From positions 34,038 to 98,037 of the forward strand of contig CAMHEZ010000003.1 of assembly GCA_946184295.1 (NCBI GenBank): DNA of 64,000 bases, given 5' to 3'. How positions within the stretch are numbered: the first letter of the stretch is position 1; every line of letters begins with the position of its first letter. Below, in pieces: positions 19,270-29,317 of this stretch. The position numbers were made by a program, and so were the translations under genes. The stretch comes from an uncultured Clostridia bacterium. GTDB lineage: Bacteria > Bacillota > Clostridia > Oscillospirales > Acutalibacteraceae. Under the pieces are notes generated by a model. That model worked only from the letters and a program-made list of their open reading frames with translations. It was not told where the DNA came from and did not search any database.

Positions 19270-20235
19270 TCAAATATAGAATCGCTTGAACCGGCGAAGG
19301 ATCCAATAAGCCGGCGGACAGTATTGCAGCAGCAGCACTTTCACCTTGTCTTTCCTGGAAAACTTCTGGTAATAGGTGCGGTAAGGCTCCTGCCGGAGAC
19401 CCTTGTAATTGCCCTCGGCAATGAGAATCTCGCAGCGGGTCGCGCCGATCTTGTCCCGGAACAACGCGTCATAACGATGCTCCGAGTACTCGTTGGCAGC
19501 TTCCAGCATGGCAATCTGCTTGTTGTAATTCGCGATTTTTTTCTGATTGTCATTGCCCAGACGGCGGGTCCAGGACCCTTCGGTGCCGTAGCGGTAAACC
19601 GACATCACCTTGCCGAAATATTGGATACTGCCGCTGAGCGCCAGATAGATACTCAGCGGATAATCGCCCACGCCGCTCTGCATTCTCAGGAATTCCGGGC
19701 GGTTCCTGGCGTATTCAATGCGATACATCAGCGAGCTGGTGTGGTAACAGACCATCGCCCCCGCAATCATATCCTCGGGGCCGTAGACACGGTCCTCAGC
19801 GGGGTAATTGACAAACCGCTTGCCGTTGGACATATTCACGATTTCGGTGTTGTGGACACAGGCGGAAAAGTCGGGGTGTGCCTCCAGAAAATCCACCTGC
19901 ATTTGCAGCTTGCCGTCGTCGGTCCAATAGTCGTCGCCCTCGCAACAGGCAATGTACTTGCCGCGCATGAGGGGGAGCATAAAAGTCGAAAAGACCTTGA
20001 CCCGTTTGGAATACTGGTTTTCGGTCTGATAAATGGGACGGATGATATCCGGATATTTTGCCTCGTACTCGCGGATAATAGCGGCGGTAGCGTCGGTGGA
20101 GGCATCGTCGTGAATGATAACCTCATATTTGAAATCCGTTTTCTGATTGACAAAGCCGTCGAGGCAATCCCGGATATATTTTTCATGGTTGTAGGCCTTG
20201 CAGTAAATGCTGACCATCACATCGTTGTTCTGCAT
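19270..20235 (-). CDS. Glycosyltransferase family 2
   Basis: MVSIYCKAYNHEKYIRDCLDGFVNQKTDFKYEVIIHDDASTDATAAIIREYEAKYP...CCEGDDYWTD. Confidence 0.9.
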   Translation of the reverse strand: MQNNDVMVSIYCKAYNHEKYIRDCLDGFVNQKTDFKYEVIIHDDASTDATAAIIREYEAKYPDIIRPIYQTENQYSKRVKVFSTFMLPLMRGKYIACCEGDDYWTDDGKLQMQVDFLEAHPDFSACVHNTEIVNMSNGKRFVNYPAEDRVYGPEDMIAGAMVCYHTSSLMYRIEYARNRPEFLRMQSGVGDYPLSIYLALSGSIQYFGKVMSVYRYGTEGSWTRRLGNDNQKKIANYNKQIAMLEAANEYSEHRYDALFRDKIGATRCEILIAEGNYKGLRQEPYRTYYQKFSRKDKVKVLLLQYCPPAYWILRRFKRFYI

Positions 20236-20244
20236 CGTTGCTTC

Positions 20245-21207
20245 TCACTTCCACCTGTCGATATGTCTGTAGACCGTCGGCATCACCGGACGCGCACCGA
20301 AAAACAGCAGCAGGGCCAGCTTGGTCTTGCGCCGCACGCGTTTGTCACGCAGCACGCCGCCGCCTTTCGCCTTGATGAGTCTGACGCAGTCGCTGACCTG
20401 CTGCCGAAATTCCTCGCCGGCCGGCGCGTTCAGATAAATGCGCAGCGCAGCCACCACATGATAGGAAGCCGCCGCCTTTTGCAGCGCTTCACTCTTGTCG
20501 GCCATATAGGCGGTAATCTCGTCGCAGATCGTGAGGATATCGCAATCGCGCTTGGAAAATTTGTTAGTGGTGATGCTACCCTCGCGGTGCATATACCCGT
20601 AGAGTTTCGCGTTGCCGTAGGCAATCCGGTGAGCCTGCTCAAAGACGCGGTACATGATGGCGCTGTCCTCAAACAACATACCGAAGGGAAAACGGATATC
20701 GTCAAAATAGGCGCGACGATAGATCTTGCCCCACGCCGAAACGAGGAACGACGTCTGATAGAGCATCTCGCACACCGCTTCTTCCGCCGTATACACACGT
20801 CGCAGCGTCTCGGGGACATACGTGACCGGCTGGTCGGGGTAACAATGCACCGGGTCACAAATGCCGATGTCCGAAACGGTGTCCTTGACCAGACGATAAA
20901 GATATGCCACCATGCCGGTGTCTACCACGTCGTCGGAATCAATAAAAATCACGTACTCGCCCGTGGCGATTTCCAATCCTTTGTTGCGGGCGTCGGAAAG
21001 ACCGCCGTTGGGCTTGTGGAGCACGCGGATCCGGTCGTCGCGCCCTGCCAGCTCATCGCACATCGCGCCGCTGCTGTCTTTCGCGCCGTCGTCAACCAGA
21101 ATAATCTCCATATTCTCGTAGGTCTGCCCGATGACACTCTCGACACAGGCCGTCAGATACTGCTCCACATTGTAAACGGGAATAATGACACTAATCAGTT
21201 CGTTCAC
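20245..21207 (-). CDS. Glycosyltransferase family 2
   Basis: ISVIIPVYNVEQYLTACVESVIGQTYENMEIILVDDGAKDSSGAMCDE...FIDSDDVVD. Confidence 0.93.
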   Translation of the reverse strand: MNELISVIIPVYNVEQYLTACVESVIGQTYENMEIILVDDGAKDSSGAMCDELAGRDDRIRVLHKPNGGLSDARNKGLEIATGEYVIFIDSDDVVDTGMVAYLYRLVKDTVSDIGICDPVHCYPDQPVTYVPETLRRVYTAEEAVCEMLYQTSFLVSAWGKIYRRAYFDDIRFPFGMLFEDSAIMYRVFEQAHRIAYGNAKLYGYMHREGSITTNKFSKRDCDILTICDEITAYMADKSEALQKAAASYHVVAALRIYLNAPAGEEFRQQVSDCVRLIKAKGGGVLRDKRVRRKTKLALLLFFGARPVMPTVYRHIDRWK

Positions 21208-21228
21208 GAATCGCCACCCTCTCCTTGT

Positions 21229-22482
21229 TTAAGCAAGAAACACGCTCTCGTATCGGTCGGTGATAAATTCCCAGCTGTAGGCTTCACGGATTCTTGCCTT
21301 GGCACCGCGCCCCAGCTCGGCGATTTCCTCCTCCCGCATGAGGTCGGCCTGGTCGATGAGCGCGGCGAGACTGCCGTCCTCCTTGCCCCAATAGAGCGCC
21401 GCGTCCTCCGCGACTTCCTGATTGAAGCCGACATTCAGCAGGAGATTGAGGTCGGTGCTGCCCAGCGCTTCGAGCAGGCTGGGATTGGTGCCGCCCACCT
21501 CATGACCGTGAAAATACCCGTATGCATTCTCCCGCAGCTTCATGAGCAGTTCCTGATCATAGACCGTGCCGACAAATTTGATTCTCGGGTCAGCGCGGAA
21601 GTGCAGCCGTTCCTCCAGCTGTTCCAGAAAAGCGTCGTTGGCGGTAGTGATAATGGCGAGGCTGCGCTCGCTGTGGGATTTCATAAACTCCCGGATCATG
21701 GTCTCGAAGTTATTCTCCGGCACAAACCGTCCCACCACCAGATAATACGACTTGGCCGCCAGCCCCTTTTCCGCATACCAATCCAGCAGCTTTTGGTCGT
21801 CATCGGCCAGTGTGCTGCGGCGGGTCTCAGCGCCGTAGGCAATGAAGGTCGTCTGGGGATTGTACTTGTCGTAGCTCTCGTGGATATACTTTTCGATGTT
21901 TTTGCTGTCGCAGATGAGCAGGTCACAGTTTTTGGTCATCATCTGCTCGGAAATCTTCCAATATTTGCGCACGGGAGCCGGCCATTTGGCACGCAGCCAC
22001 TCGTGACCGTCGGGGTTGACAAAGACGCGTCCCCCCAGCGCCTTGATTTTACTGTAATAATGCCGCGCAAAGGGTCCGATGCGACAGGCCATGATATACA
22101 CAATCGGATGCGGGATATGATGTTCTTTGATATAGCGGCAGCATTCGCGCAGTGCGGCGACATCGTAATAAATCGCCTGTGCGGGGCCGATTTTGGGCAC
22201 TTTGATTTTGAAGCAGCGGGCGTTGTGATAGAGGAACTCACTGTCGGAGAGCTTTGTCACATTGTCAAGTGTGGATTCGTCCATGAAGCCGTCACCGTTG
22301 GCCTTGCAGGCGACGTGATATTTGAGCCGCGGGTTGTTCTGATGATAATCGGTCAGCTTGTTGATAAATGTCTCATAGCCGCCGTAATTGCCCAGATTCT
22401 TCGCGCCCACCAAAAACACATGCTGCACATCGCCGGATTTTTTTGTTTCCTTCACGGTCTTCCCCGCGTTCTTCTGTGCCAT
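21229..22482 (-). CDS. DUF1972-type (rhamnosyltransferase-like) glycosyltransferase
   Basis: VFLVGAKNLGNYGGYETFINKLTDYH...FFHG-type GHEVGGTNPSLLEAL. ATG at 22482 with RBS GGAGGG. Confidence 0.85.
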   Translation of the reverse strand: MAQKNAGKTVKETKKSGDVQHVFLVGAKNLGNYGGYETFINKLTDYHQNNPRLKYHVACKANGDGFMDESTLDNVTKLSDSEFLYHNARCFKIKVPKIGPAQAIYYDVAALRECCRYIKEHHIPHPIVYIMACRIGPFARHYYSKIKALGGRVFVNPDGHEWLRAKWPAPVRKYWKISEQMMTKNCDLLICDSKNIEKYIHESYDKYNPQTTFIAYGAETRRSTLADDDQKLLDWYAEKGLAAKSYYLVVGRFVPENNFETMIREFMKSHSERSLAIITTANDAFLEQLEERLHFRADPRIKFVGTVYDQELLMKLRENAYGYFHGHEVGGTNPSLLEALGSTDLNLLLNVGFNQEVAEDAALYWGKEDGSLAALIDQADLMREEEIAELGRGAKARIREAYSWEFITDRYESVFLA

Positions 22483-22507
22483 AAAAAGCCCTCCACAAAA
22501 TCTTTCG

Positions 22508-23116
22508 TCAAACACGGAATGCGAATGTCTCACCGATGCCCAGCCACTTCTGATCCTTGTCGCTGAGATTCAGCGGCGTACCGTCCGCCATAGTGTAGCC
22601 TTCCGCCGACGCGCAGCCGGGATATGTGCCTACCACTTCCGGCCACTGAATGCCGATGGCCGGGTCGTTCCACGCCAGTCCGCCTTCGTCGTCCGGACGG
22701 TAGAAATCCGTGCACTTGTAGCAAAAGCGTGCCACGTCACTCAACACCAAAAATCCGTGAGCAAAGCCCTCGGATATGTAAAACTGCTTATTGTTTTCCT
22801 CGCTCAGCTCCACGCCGAACCATTGGCCATAGGTTGCGCTGTCGGCGCGCAGGTCTACCGCCACATCAAACACCGCGCCCTCGATGACCCGCACCAGCTT
22901 GCCCTGCGGATGCTGCTTCTGAAAATGCAGTCCGCGCAGCACGCCCTTGACACTCTTGCTCTGGTTGTCCTGCACGAATACCATGTTCAGACCCGCCTCG
23001 TGCATATCGTTCTGATTGTAGGTCTCCATAAAGTAGCCGCGGCTGTCGCCGTGCACCGTCGGCTCGATGACATATAATCCCTCAATGGGCGTTTGGGTCA
23101 CTGTAATCTGACTCAT
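22508..23116 (-). CDS. rfbC: dTDP-4-dehydrorhamnose 3,5-epimerase
   Basis: GLYVIEPTVHGDSRGYFMETYNQNDMHEAGLNMVFVQDNQSKSVKGVLRGLHFQKQHPQGKLVRV. Confidence 0.95.
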   Translation of the reverse strand: MSQITVTQTPIEGLYVIEPTVHGDSRGYFMETYNQNDMHEAGLNMVFVQDNQSKSVKGVLRGLHFQKQHPQGKLVRVIEGAVFDVAVDLRADSATYGQWFGVELSEENNKQFYISEGFAHGFLVLSDVARFCYKCTDFYRPDDEGGLAWNDPAIGIQWPEVVGTYPGCASAEGYTMADGTPLNLSDKDQKWLGIGETFAFRV

Positions 23117-23167
23117 GATGGATAAAAACTCCTTTTATGTGAAAGATGAAGCATTGTCATAAATCAA

Positions 23168-24076
23168 TCAGAGATGCGCGTCCTTCAGATAGCGGGACAG
23201 CGCATCCTGCCACACGGGGAGCAGCACAAACCCCGCCCGGTACAGCTTGCTCTTGTCGAGACGGCTGTTGAAGGGTCGCTTTGCCTTGCTCAGACCGTAC
23301 TCGGCAGTGGTCACGGGAATCACCTTGGTAGACAGTCCGTACTGCCGGTAGATCTCGACGCAGAAATCATACCACGAGAGATAACCGCCCTCATTGGTGG
23401 CGTGGTAATACCCGTACGCTTCCGTTCCGGCCATATCGACCAGCAGACGCGCCAGATCAGGCGTATACGTCGGCGTGCCGATCTGGTCGCAGACCACGCG
23501 CACGGTGTCGTGCGTCTTGCCGACGTTCACCATCGTCTTGACAAAATTATTGCCGTTCAGACCGAATACCCACGCAATGCGCACGATGAAGTACTTTTCT
23601 AACGCGCCGGAAACCGCCAGCTCACCCCCGAGCTTGCTTTTGCCGTAAACATTCAGCGGCGCAAACTCCTTGCAGTCGGGCTGCCATGGCCGCGTGCCTT
23701 CGCCGCTGAACACATAGTCGGTGCTGATATAAATCATTTTGCAATCCAGCGCAGCGCATACCTTGGCAATATACCCCGTGCCGCGTTCGTTGATATCAAA
23801 TACCTTATCGATATTTTCCTCGTCCTCCGCCGCGTCCACTGCCGTCCATGCCGCGCAGTGCACCACCACATCAGGCGCCGCCTCGGTCAGCACACGGCGC
23901 ACAGCTGCTTCATCGGTGATATTCAGCGATACATACGGCACGCCGGCCACGGCATCCGCTACGCCCGTATAAGCGGGCTGTATATCCGACCCGACCGCTT
24001 CATCACCGCGCCCGACAATCTCCGCCACCACATCGTGACCGAGCTGTCCGCAAACCCCCGTCACAAAATATTTCAT
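23168..24076 (-). CDS. rfbD: dTDP-4-dehydrorhamnose reductase
   Basis: YFVTGVCGQLGHDVVAEI...VVHCAAWTAVDAAEDEE...YISTDYVFSGEG...RIAWVFGLNGNNFVKTM. Confidence 0.95.
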   Translation of the reverse strand: MKYFVTGVCGQLGHDVVAEIVGRGDEAVGSDIQPAYTGVADAVAGVPYVSLNITDEAAVRRVLTEAAPDVVVHCAAWTAVDAAEDEENIDKVFDINERGTGYIAKVCAALDCKMIYISTDYVFSGEGTRPWQPDCKEFAPLNVYGKSKLGGELAVSGALEKYFIVRIAWVFGLNGNNFVKTMVNVGKTHDTVRVVCDQIGTPTYTPDLARLLVDMAGTEAYGYYHATNEGGYLSWYDFCVEIYRQYGLSTKVIPVTTAEYGLSKAKRPFNSRLDKSKLYRAGFVLLPVWQDALSRYLKDAHL

Positions 24077-24110
24077 ACCTTTTCACGCACCTCCGCCCAC
24101 ACACTCTATA

Positions 24111-24152
24111 TTCAAGCGCACCGCGCTTCCTTCACTATTCACTCTTCACTAC
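24111..24152. repeat. Small dispersed repeat (ttcaagcgc..gcgcttccttcac + TTCACTATTCACT tail)
   Basis: Resembles 9003-9070. Overlaps the 3' end of rfbB and supplies its stop codon. Confidence 0.6.
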
Positions 24153-25178
24153 ACTTCTGTTGCCGTACATCTTCTCATAGTAGTTCTGGTATTCGCCGGA
24201 GATAATCTCCTCCCACCAGTCGCGATTGTCGAGATACCACTGAATCGTTTTCTGAATGCCGTCCTCGAACTTGGTTTCGGGGAGCCAGCCCAGCTCGTTG
24301 TGAATCTTGGTGGGGTCGATGGCATAGCGCATATCGTGACCCTTGCGGTCGGTGACATAGGTAATCAGGCTTTCGGGCTTGCCGAGCGCCTTGCAGATCA
24401 TCTTCACGATGTCGATGTTGCGCTTTTCGTTATGGCCGCCGACATTGTAGACCTCGCCCACGCGTCCCTTGTGAATGATGAGATCAATCGCCTTGCAGTG
24501 ATCCTCCACATAGAGCCAGTCACGCACGTTCAGACCCTCGCCATAGACGGGCAGGGGCTTATCATTCAGCGCGTTGGCGATCATCAGCGGAATCAGCTTT
24601 TCGGGGAAGTGATAGGGGCCGTAATTGTTGGAACAGCGGCTGATGGTCACAGGCAGGCCATAGGTGCGGTGATATGCCAGCACGAGCAGATCGGCCCCCG
24701 CCTTGGAACTGCTGTAGGGACTGCTGGTGTGAATCGGGGTTTCCTCAGTAAAGAACAGGTCGGGTCTGTCGAGCGGCAGATCGCCGTAGACCTCATCGGT
24801 GGAAACCTGATGATAGCGCTCAATGCCGTACTTGTTGCAGGCGTCCATCAGGACGGCGGTGCCCATGATATTGGTTTCCAGGAAGATACTGGGATTTTCG
24901 ATCGAGCGATCCACATGACTTTCGGCGGCAAAGTTGACCACGATGTCGGGCTTTTCCTCTTCAAAGAGCCGATACACCGCCTCACGGTCGCAGATATCCG
25001 CCTTGACAAAGCGGAAATGGGGATTTTCCATCACAGGCGCGAGGGTAGAAAGATTGCCCGCATACGTCAGCTTGTCCAGACAAATGATACGGTAATCGGG
25101 ATACTGCTTTAACATATGGAACACAAAATTGCTGCCGATAAATCCGGCGCCGCCCGTTACAATAATGGTTTTACTCAT
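24135..25178 (-). CDS. rfbB: dTDP-glucose 4,6-dehydratase
   Basis: IIVTGGAGFIGSNFVFHMLKQYPDYRIICLDKLTYAGN...FAAESHVDRSI...YGDLP...SPYSSSKAGADLL; ATG (25176-25178) with RBS AAAGGA. Confidence 0.97.
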   Translation of the reverse strand: MSKTIIVTGGAGFIGSNFVFHMLKQYPDYRIICLDKLTYAGNLSTLAPVMENPHFRFVKADICDREAVYRLFEEEKPDIVVNFAAESHVDRSIENPSIFLETNIMGTAVLMDACNKYGIERYHQVSTDEVYGDLPLDRPDLFFTEETPIHTSSPYSSSKAGADLLVLAYHRTYGLPVTISRCSNNYGPYHFPEKLIPLMIANALNDKPLPVYGEGLNVRDWLYVEDHCKAIDLIIHKGRVGEVYNVGGHNEKRNIDIVKMICKALGKPESLITYVTDRKGHDMRYAIDPTKIHNELGWLPETKFEDGIQKTIQWYLDNRDWWEEIISGEYQNYYEKMYGNRSVVKSE

Positions 25179-25255
25179 GCTGTCACAACTGTCCTTTCTA
25201 AATAGCAATTAGAAGTTAGGAGAAAACATCATGTAACACTCCTAACTTCAATCTG

Positions 25256-26179
25256 CTAATTCCTATCAAAATCCATAATTCCCTTGTGTACGATATCCAG
25301 ATATTTATTGTCAAGTACGTCCTTAAGATACTGGCCATACTGGTTCTTTTTGAGCTGTTCATAAACCGCCAGCACATCCTCGCGGGTAATCCAGCCGTTG
25401 AGATAGGCAATTTCCTCAAGACAGGCGATTTTGCGGTGCTGATGGGTTTCCATCGTCTTGACGAAGTTGCCCGCGTCGAGAAGAGACTCGTGTGTACCCG
25501 TATCCAGCCAGGTAAAGCCCTGACCGAGCAGCTGGACATTGAGCGCATCCTGCTCCAGATAGATACGGTTGAGATCGGTAATCTCCAGTTCGCCTCTCGC
25601 CGAAGGCTTCAGTCCCTTGGCATACGCCACTACATTGTTATCGTAAAAATACAGGCCTGTCACGCAATAATTGCTCTTGGGGCGCTGAGGCTTTTCTTCA
25701 ATGGAGACCGCCTTGCCCTGCTCGTCAAACTCCACAATACCAAAGCGCTCGGGGTCGTCCACATAATACCCGAACACCGTGGCGCCTCTGCCTTCATCGG
25801 CATTTCTGACAGCCGCCTCCAGCCGTTTATTCAGACCGTGCCCCGCGAAAATATTATCGCCCAGCACCATCGCGACGGTATCGTCCCCGATAAAATCCGC
25901 GCCGATGATAAAAGCCTGTGCCAGTCCGTCAGGCGAGGGCTGCACCGCGTAACTGAGATCAATGCCGAACTGGTGACCGTCCCCCAGCAATTCCTGAAAA
26001 CGGGGGGTATCCTGCGGGGTAGAAATAATTAAGATATCCCGGATACCGGCGTTCATCAGCACAGACATAGGATAATAAATCATCGGTTTGTCGTAAACAG
26101 GGAGAAGCTGTTTGGATGTGACTTTTGTCAGCGGATACAGGCGGGTACCTGAACCGCCCGCCAAGATGATACCCTTCAT
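25256..26179 (-). CDS. rfbA: Glucose-1-phosphate thymidylyltransferase
   Basis: [57 protein letters not shown]. Confidence 0.97.
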   Translation of the reverse strand: MKGIILAGGSGTRLYPLTKVTSKQLLPVYDKPMIYYPMSVLMNAGIRDILIISTPQDTPRFQELLGDGHQFGIDLSYAVQPSPDGLAQAFIIGADFIGDDTVAMVLGDNIFAGHGLNKRLEAAVRNADEGRGATVFGYYVDDPERFGIVEFDEQGKAVSIEEKPQRPKSNYCVTGLYFYDNNVVAYAKGLKPSARGELEITDLNRIYLEQDALNVQLLGQGFTWLDTGTHESLLDAGNFVKTMETHQHRKIACLEEIAYLNGWITREDVLAVYEQLKKNQYGQYLKDVLDNKYLDIVHKGIMDFDRN

Positions 26180-26504
26180 GTTTTCACCAGTCCTTTCAAA
26201 ATGCAACCGGCAAAATGACGGCCGATCACGCCGTCAAACGCCCGATTCATACACGCACATATACTATATCTTAGCACACGTCAACATAAAAATCAACAAA
26301 ATCTCTTCTGAAATTCAGACTGCCAAAGAAAATTCTACAAAAGCGACAATTCCCACAATGAAATTTATCATTTATCATTCATCATTCATTATTATTGTTT
26401 CCCATACTGTATCAAAATTGCCATCGCTCCGGTCTTTTATTTTCTGACATGACCTTTATCAAATACAAATGATTTTCCAGCAGAATCGCATCGTGAATCA
26501 AAAG

Positions 26505-26546
26505 AAACGGAAACCGCTCCCCATCAACGGGAAACAGTTTCCGTTT
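26505..26546 (-). terminator. Rho-independent terminator after the DRE-TIM aldolase gene
   Basis: AAACGGAAAC (26505-26514) / GTTTCCGTTT (26537-26546), T-rich on the minus strand downstream. Confidence 0.65.
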
Positions 26547-26570
26547 TTGTGATGATATAAAGAGCAACCG

Positions 26571-27545
26571 TCAGTCTCTGTCGAGCAGTTCCTGATAGAA
26601 GTCACAGTAATCGGTCTTGCCGTCGCGGATAAATTCGATGGCGGAAGAGGGGTGGCGGTTGAGGCGGCCGGTCAGCAGGTAGGGAACATCATAGCCCCAC
26701 ACCACGCCGCTGGCTTTCAGCGGCAGCATGTAATCCTCGATAAAGCGCAGCACCGGCGTGATGTTGTACTTCGGATTCTTGAAGAAGCCGAGTAGCAGTT
26801 CCATCGCGCAGTTGCCCGCGCCGCGACCCATGCTGCACACCGTCGCGTCGAGATAGCTCACGCCCAGCGACATGGATTCGATGGTATTGGCAAAGGCGAG
26901 CTGCTGGTTGTTGTGGGCGTGCATACCGATATACTTGCCCGCAGCCTCACCGTAGGAAAGATATTTTTCCGAAAGGCGGGCGATTTGTTCGGGATAGAGC
27001 GAGCCGTAGCTGTCCACCAGATAAATACCGTCCACATGGCTCTGACAAATCAGCTCCAGCGCGCCGTCAATGTCCACGTCGCTGGCATTGGAGATGGCCA
27101 TGATGTTGACGGTGGTTTCATAGCCCAGCTCGTGACAGTACTCCACGATTTCCAGCGCGGCGGGAATGGTATTGATGTAGGTGGCCACGCGCACCATGTC
27201 GATCACGCTCTCGGAGCGGGGAATAATGTCGCGGCGGAAATCGGTTCTGCCCACGTCGGCCATGACGGAAATTTTCAGATCGGTGTTATTGTCGCCCACG
27301 ATGGCACGGATATCGGCCTCATTGCAGAACTTCCACTTGCCGAACTTGTCCGGCGAGAAGATATCCTTTGATGCCTTATAGCCAAACTCCATATAATCCA
27401 CGCCCGCCTTGACATTGGCAAGGTAGAGCGCACGGATAAATTCATCGTCAAAATAGAAATTGTTCACCAGACCGCCGTCGCGAATCGTCGCGTCAAGTAC
27501 CCTGACGTCGGGGCGGAAGGAGACAATGTTACCTCTTCTGTTCAT
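26571..27545 (-). CDS. DRE-TIM metallolyase / 4-hydroxy-2-oxovalerate aldolase-like protein
   Basis: VRVLDATIRDGGLVNNFYFDDEFIRALYLANVKAGVDYMEFGYK...GIYLVDSYGSLYPEQI...GMHAHNNQQLAFANTIE...DATVCSMGRGAGN. Confidence 0.88.
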   Translation of the reverse strand: MNRRGNIVSFRPDVRVLDATIRDGGLVNNFYFDDEFIRALYLANVKAGVDYMEFGYKASKDIFSPDKFGKWKFCNEADIRAIVGDNNTDLKISVMADVGRTDFRRDIIPRSESVIDMVRVATYINTIPAALEIVEYCHELGYETTVNIMAISNASDVDIDGALELICQSHVDGIYLVDSYGSLYPEQIARLSEKYLSYGEAAGKYIGMHAHNNQQLAFANTIESMSLGVSYLDATVCSMGRGAGNCAMELLLGFFKNPKYNITPVLRFIEDYMLPLKASGVVWGYDVPYLLTGRLNRHPSSAIEFIRDGKTDYCDFYQELLDRD

Positions 27546-27578
27546 AGGGTTCATTCCTCTCAAAAATAGCTTTCTGCA

Positions 27579-27607
27579 ATTATACCATATCTATCCTGCA
27601 TTTTCAA
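27579..27607 (-). promoter_or_regulatory. SigmaA-type promoter for the DRE-TIM aldolase gene
   Basis: Minus strand TTGAAA (27602-27607), 17 bp, TATAAT (27579-27584). Confidence 0.8.
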
Positions 27608-27642
27608 CGCTTTTTTATCAAAAAGTGCGGGGAAATCTATTT

Positions 27643-27790
27643 CGTATTCGCCCGACATTTTATTTCGTCTTGGTGCATCTTGCCCGGCAAGCTCCGCTTG
27701 CCTCCCGGGGCGCTGCCCCGGCCCCTGCAAGGGCGCCGCCCTTGACCCGCCAAAGGGACTCGTCCCTTTGGAAACCCACGCTTCGCTAAT
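27643..27790 (+). repeat. Composite multi-hairpin intergenic element, copy C
   Basis: CGTATTCGCCC start. GGCAAGCtccGCTTGCC (27686-27702), CCGGGGCgctGCCCCGG (27705-27721), CAAGGGCgccGCCCTTG (27728-27744), CAAAGGGActcgTCCCTTTG (27751-27770). Confidence 0.85.
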
Positions 27791-28131
27791 TATTCCCATG
27801 TCTTCCATACGTCGGGACAATAACCCACTGTGGCCTGTTTCCCGTTGCGCACAATGGGGGTACGGAACATCGCGGGATGATCCAGCAGCTTCTCCTCCAC
27901 GGCGGCTTCGTCCGCGAGATAGGCGCAGTAGCCTGCTTCATAGGCTTTGGAAGTCTCATCGATCAGTTGCCGCATACCGCCCACGGCACGCTTGATGTTA
28001 TTGTATTCCCCCTTGCTCATGCCGAATTTGGCAACGTCAATAAACTGATATTTAATGCCGCGCTCTTTAAAATAGCGCTCGGCCTTCTTGGTGTCAAAGC
28101 ACTTGGACTTGCCGAAAATCTGAATGTTCAT
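27790..28131 (-). CDS. Spx/ArsC-like (arsenate reductase family) protein
   Basis: MNIQIFGKSKCFDTKKAERYFKERGIKYQFIDVAKFGMSKGEYNNIKRAVGG...FRTPIVRNGKQATVGY; single Cys in the CX2 position. Confidence 0.88.
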   Translation of the reverse strand: MNIQIFGKSKCFDTKKAERYFKERGIKYQFIDVAKFGMSKGEYNNIKRAVGGMRQLIDETSKAYEAGYCAYLADEAAVEEKLLDHPAMFRTPIVRNGKQATVGYCPDVWKTWE

Positions 28132-28799
28132 ACCGTCGTTTCCTCCGTTTTTTGTGCAAATTTCTTTTCCGCCGCCATCTGCGAATACACACAACCGCAG
28201 TAATTCTGCCGGTACAGTCCATACTGCGCGGACAGCTCTATCGAACGCTTGTAGCCGTTCTTTTTCTTGAAGTCGGAATACAGATATTTCACCCCGTACT
28301 GTGCTGACAATTCGCGCCCGATGGCGTTGAGCTTCTCGGCGTTTTTGTAAGGGCTGACGCTGAGCGTGGTGGTGAAGTAGTCATAATGCCCCTCGGCAGC
28401 CACCTTCGCCGATTCTTCCAGCCGCAGCGTGTAGCACTTGAAGCACCGCTCGCCGCCTTCCGGCAAATCTTCCAGCCCTTTGGCAATCGCGAAGAACTCG
28501 CTGCTGTCGTACCGTCCCTCGATGAGCCGGACAGGGTTCGGATAGGGCGCCTCAGTAATCAAGCGTTTCAGCTCGGCGACGCGCTTATCGTACTCGGCGG
28601 CGGGGGTGATATTGGGATTGTAATACAAAGCCGTTGTGTCAAAATAATTGGTCAGGTATTCCAGCACATAACTGCTGCACGGCGCGCAGCAGCTATGCAG
28701 CAGCAGACGCGGCGTTTTGCCCGCGTTGGCCTGAATCTCTCGCTCACACGCGAGCTGGTAATTGATTTTGTTGGTTGGTCGATTTTTGGGCTGAGTCAT
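28128..28799 (-). CDS. queH: Epoxyqueuosine reductase QueH (DUF208)
   Basis: LLHSCCAPCSSYVLEYLTNYFDTTALYYNPNI...RYDSSEFFAIAKGLEDLPEGGERCFKCYTLRLEESAKVA...DFKKKNGYKRSIELSAQYGLYRQNYCGCVYS. Confidence 0.95.
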   Translation of the reverse strand: MTQPKNRPTNKINYQLACEREIQANAGKTPRLLLHSCCAPCSSYVLEYLTNYFDTTALYYNPNITPAAEYDKRVAELKRLITEAPYPNPVRLIEGRYDSSEFFAIAKGLEDLPEGGERCFKCYTLRLEESAKVAAEGHYDYFTTTLSVSPYKNAEKLNAIGRELSAQYGVKYLYSDFKKKNGYKRSIELSAQYGLYRQNYCGCVYSQMAAEKKFAQKTEETTV

Positions 28800-28880
28800 G
28801 AAACATATGCTCCTTTTTTGTCAATAACGGATTAGCACTATGATACTAAAATAATATCAATCTTCGTAATATATCAACAA

Positions 28881-28912
28881 AAAAGAGATGCAGAACACAC
28901 TACATCTCTTTT
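28881..28912. terminator. Terminator downstream of hicAB
   Basis: AAAAGAGATG (28881-28890) / CATCTCTTTT (28903-28912), with a T-tract on the minus strand. Confidence 0.8.
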
Positions 28913-28925
28913 GGACATCAAAAAA

Positions 28926-29276
28926 TCACCTTGCTGCATTTACCAACGCTAATCTTGCTTCAACGGCTTCCTCAATAAAGCTGTTAAGGCTTTGATTATG
29001 ATTCATCGCGTAAATAGCCGACTGTTTATAGACATCAAATCTCAAACGAACAGTCAAATCTCCCTGATAAGCCACTTCCGGTGCCATTCCATCTTCCTCG
29101 CACAGCGCAAGGTACTCATCAACTGCACCATGAAAATCCTCAACTAACTCCTTTGCTGTTGTTCCTTCATAGGAGATGAGTGACCGAATACCCTGAACTT
29201 TGCCAAAAAACACGCCATCATTTTCAGAAAATTCGACACTGCCCACGTATCCTTTATACTCCATTGTATTATTCAA
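28926..29276 (-). CDS. hicB: HicB-family antitoxin
   Basis: MEYKGYVGSVEFSENDGVFFGKVQGIRSLISYEGTTAKELVEDFHGAVDEYLALCEEDG with a C-terminal DNA-binding-like tail; paired with hicA. Confidence 0.9.
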   Translation of the reverse strand: MNNTMEYKGYVGSVEFSENDGVFFGKVQGIRSLISYEGTTAKELVEDFHGAVDEYLALCEEDGMAPEVAYQGDLTVRLRFDVYKQSAIYAMNHNQSLNSFIEEAVEARLALVNAAR

Positions 29277-29317
29277 AGCAATCCTTCCTCCTCCAATTGA
29301 TTGATTAGTTGTTTGAT

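Noticed and set aside
19324-22566. 1080-aa plus-strand ORF
   Set aside because: Runs antisense across four clear glycosyltransferase-region genes; a product of codon bias and stop-codon scarcity.
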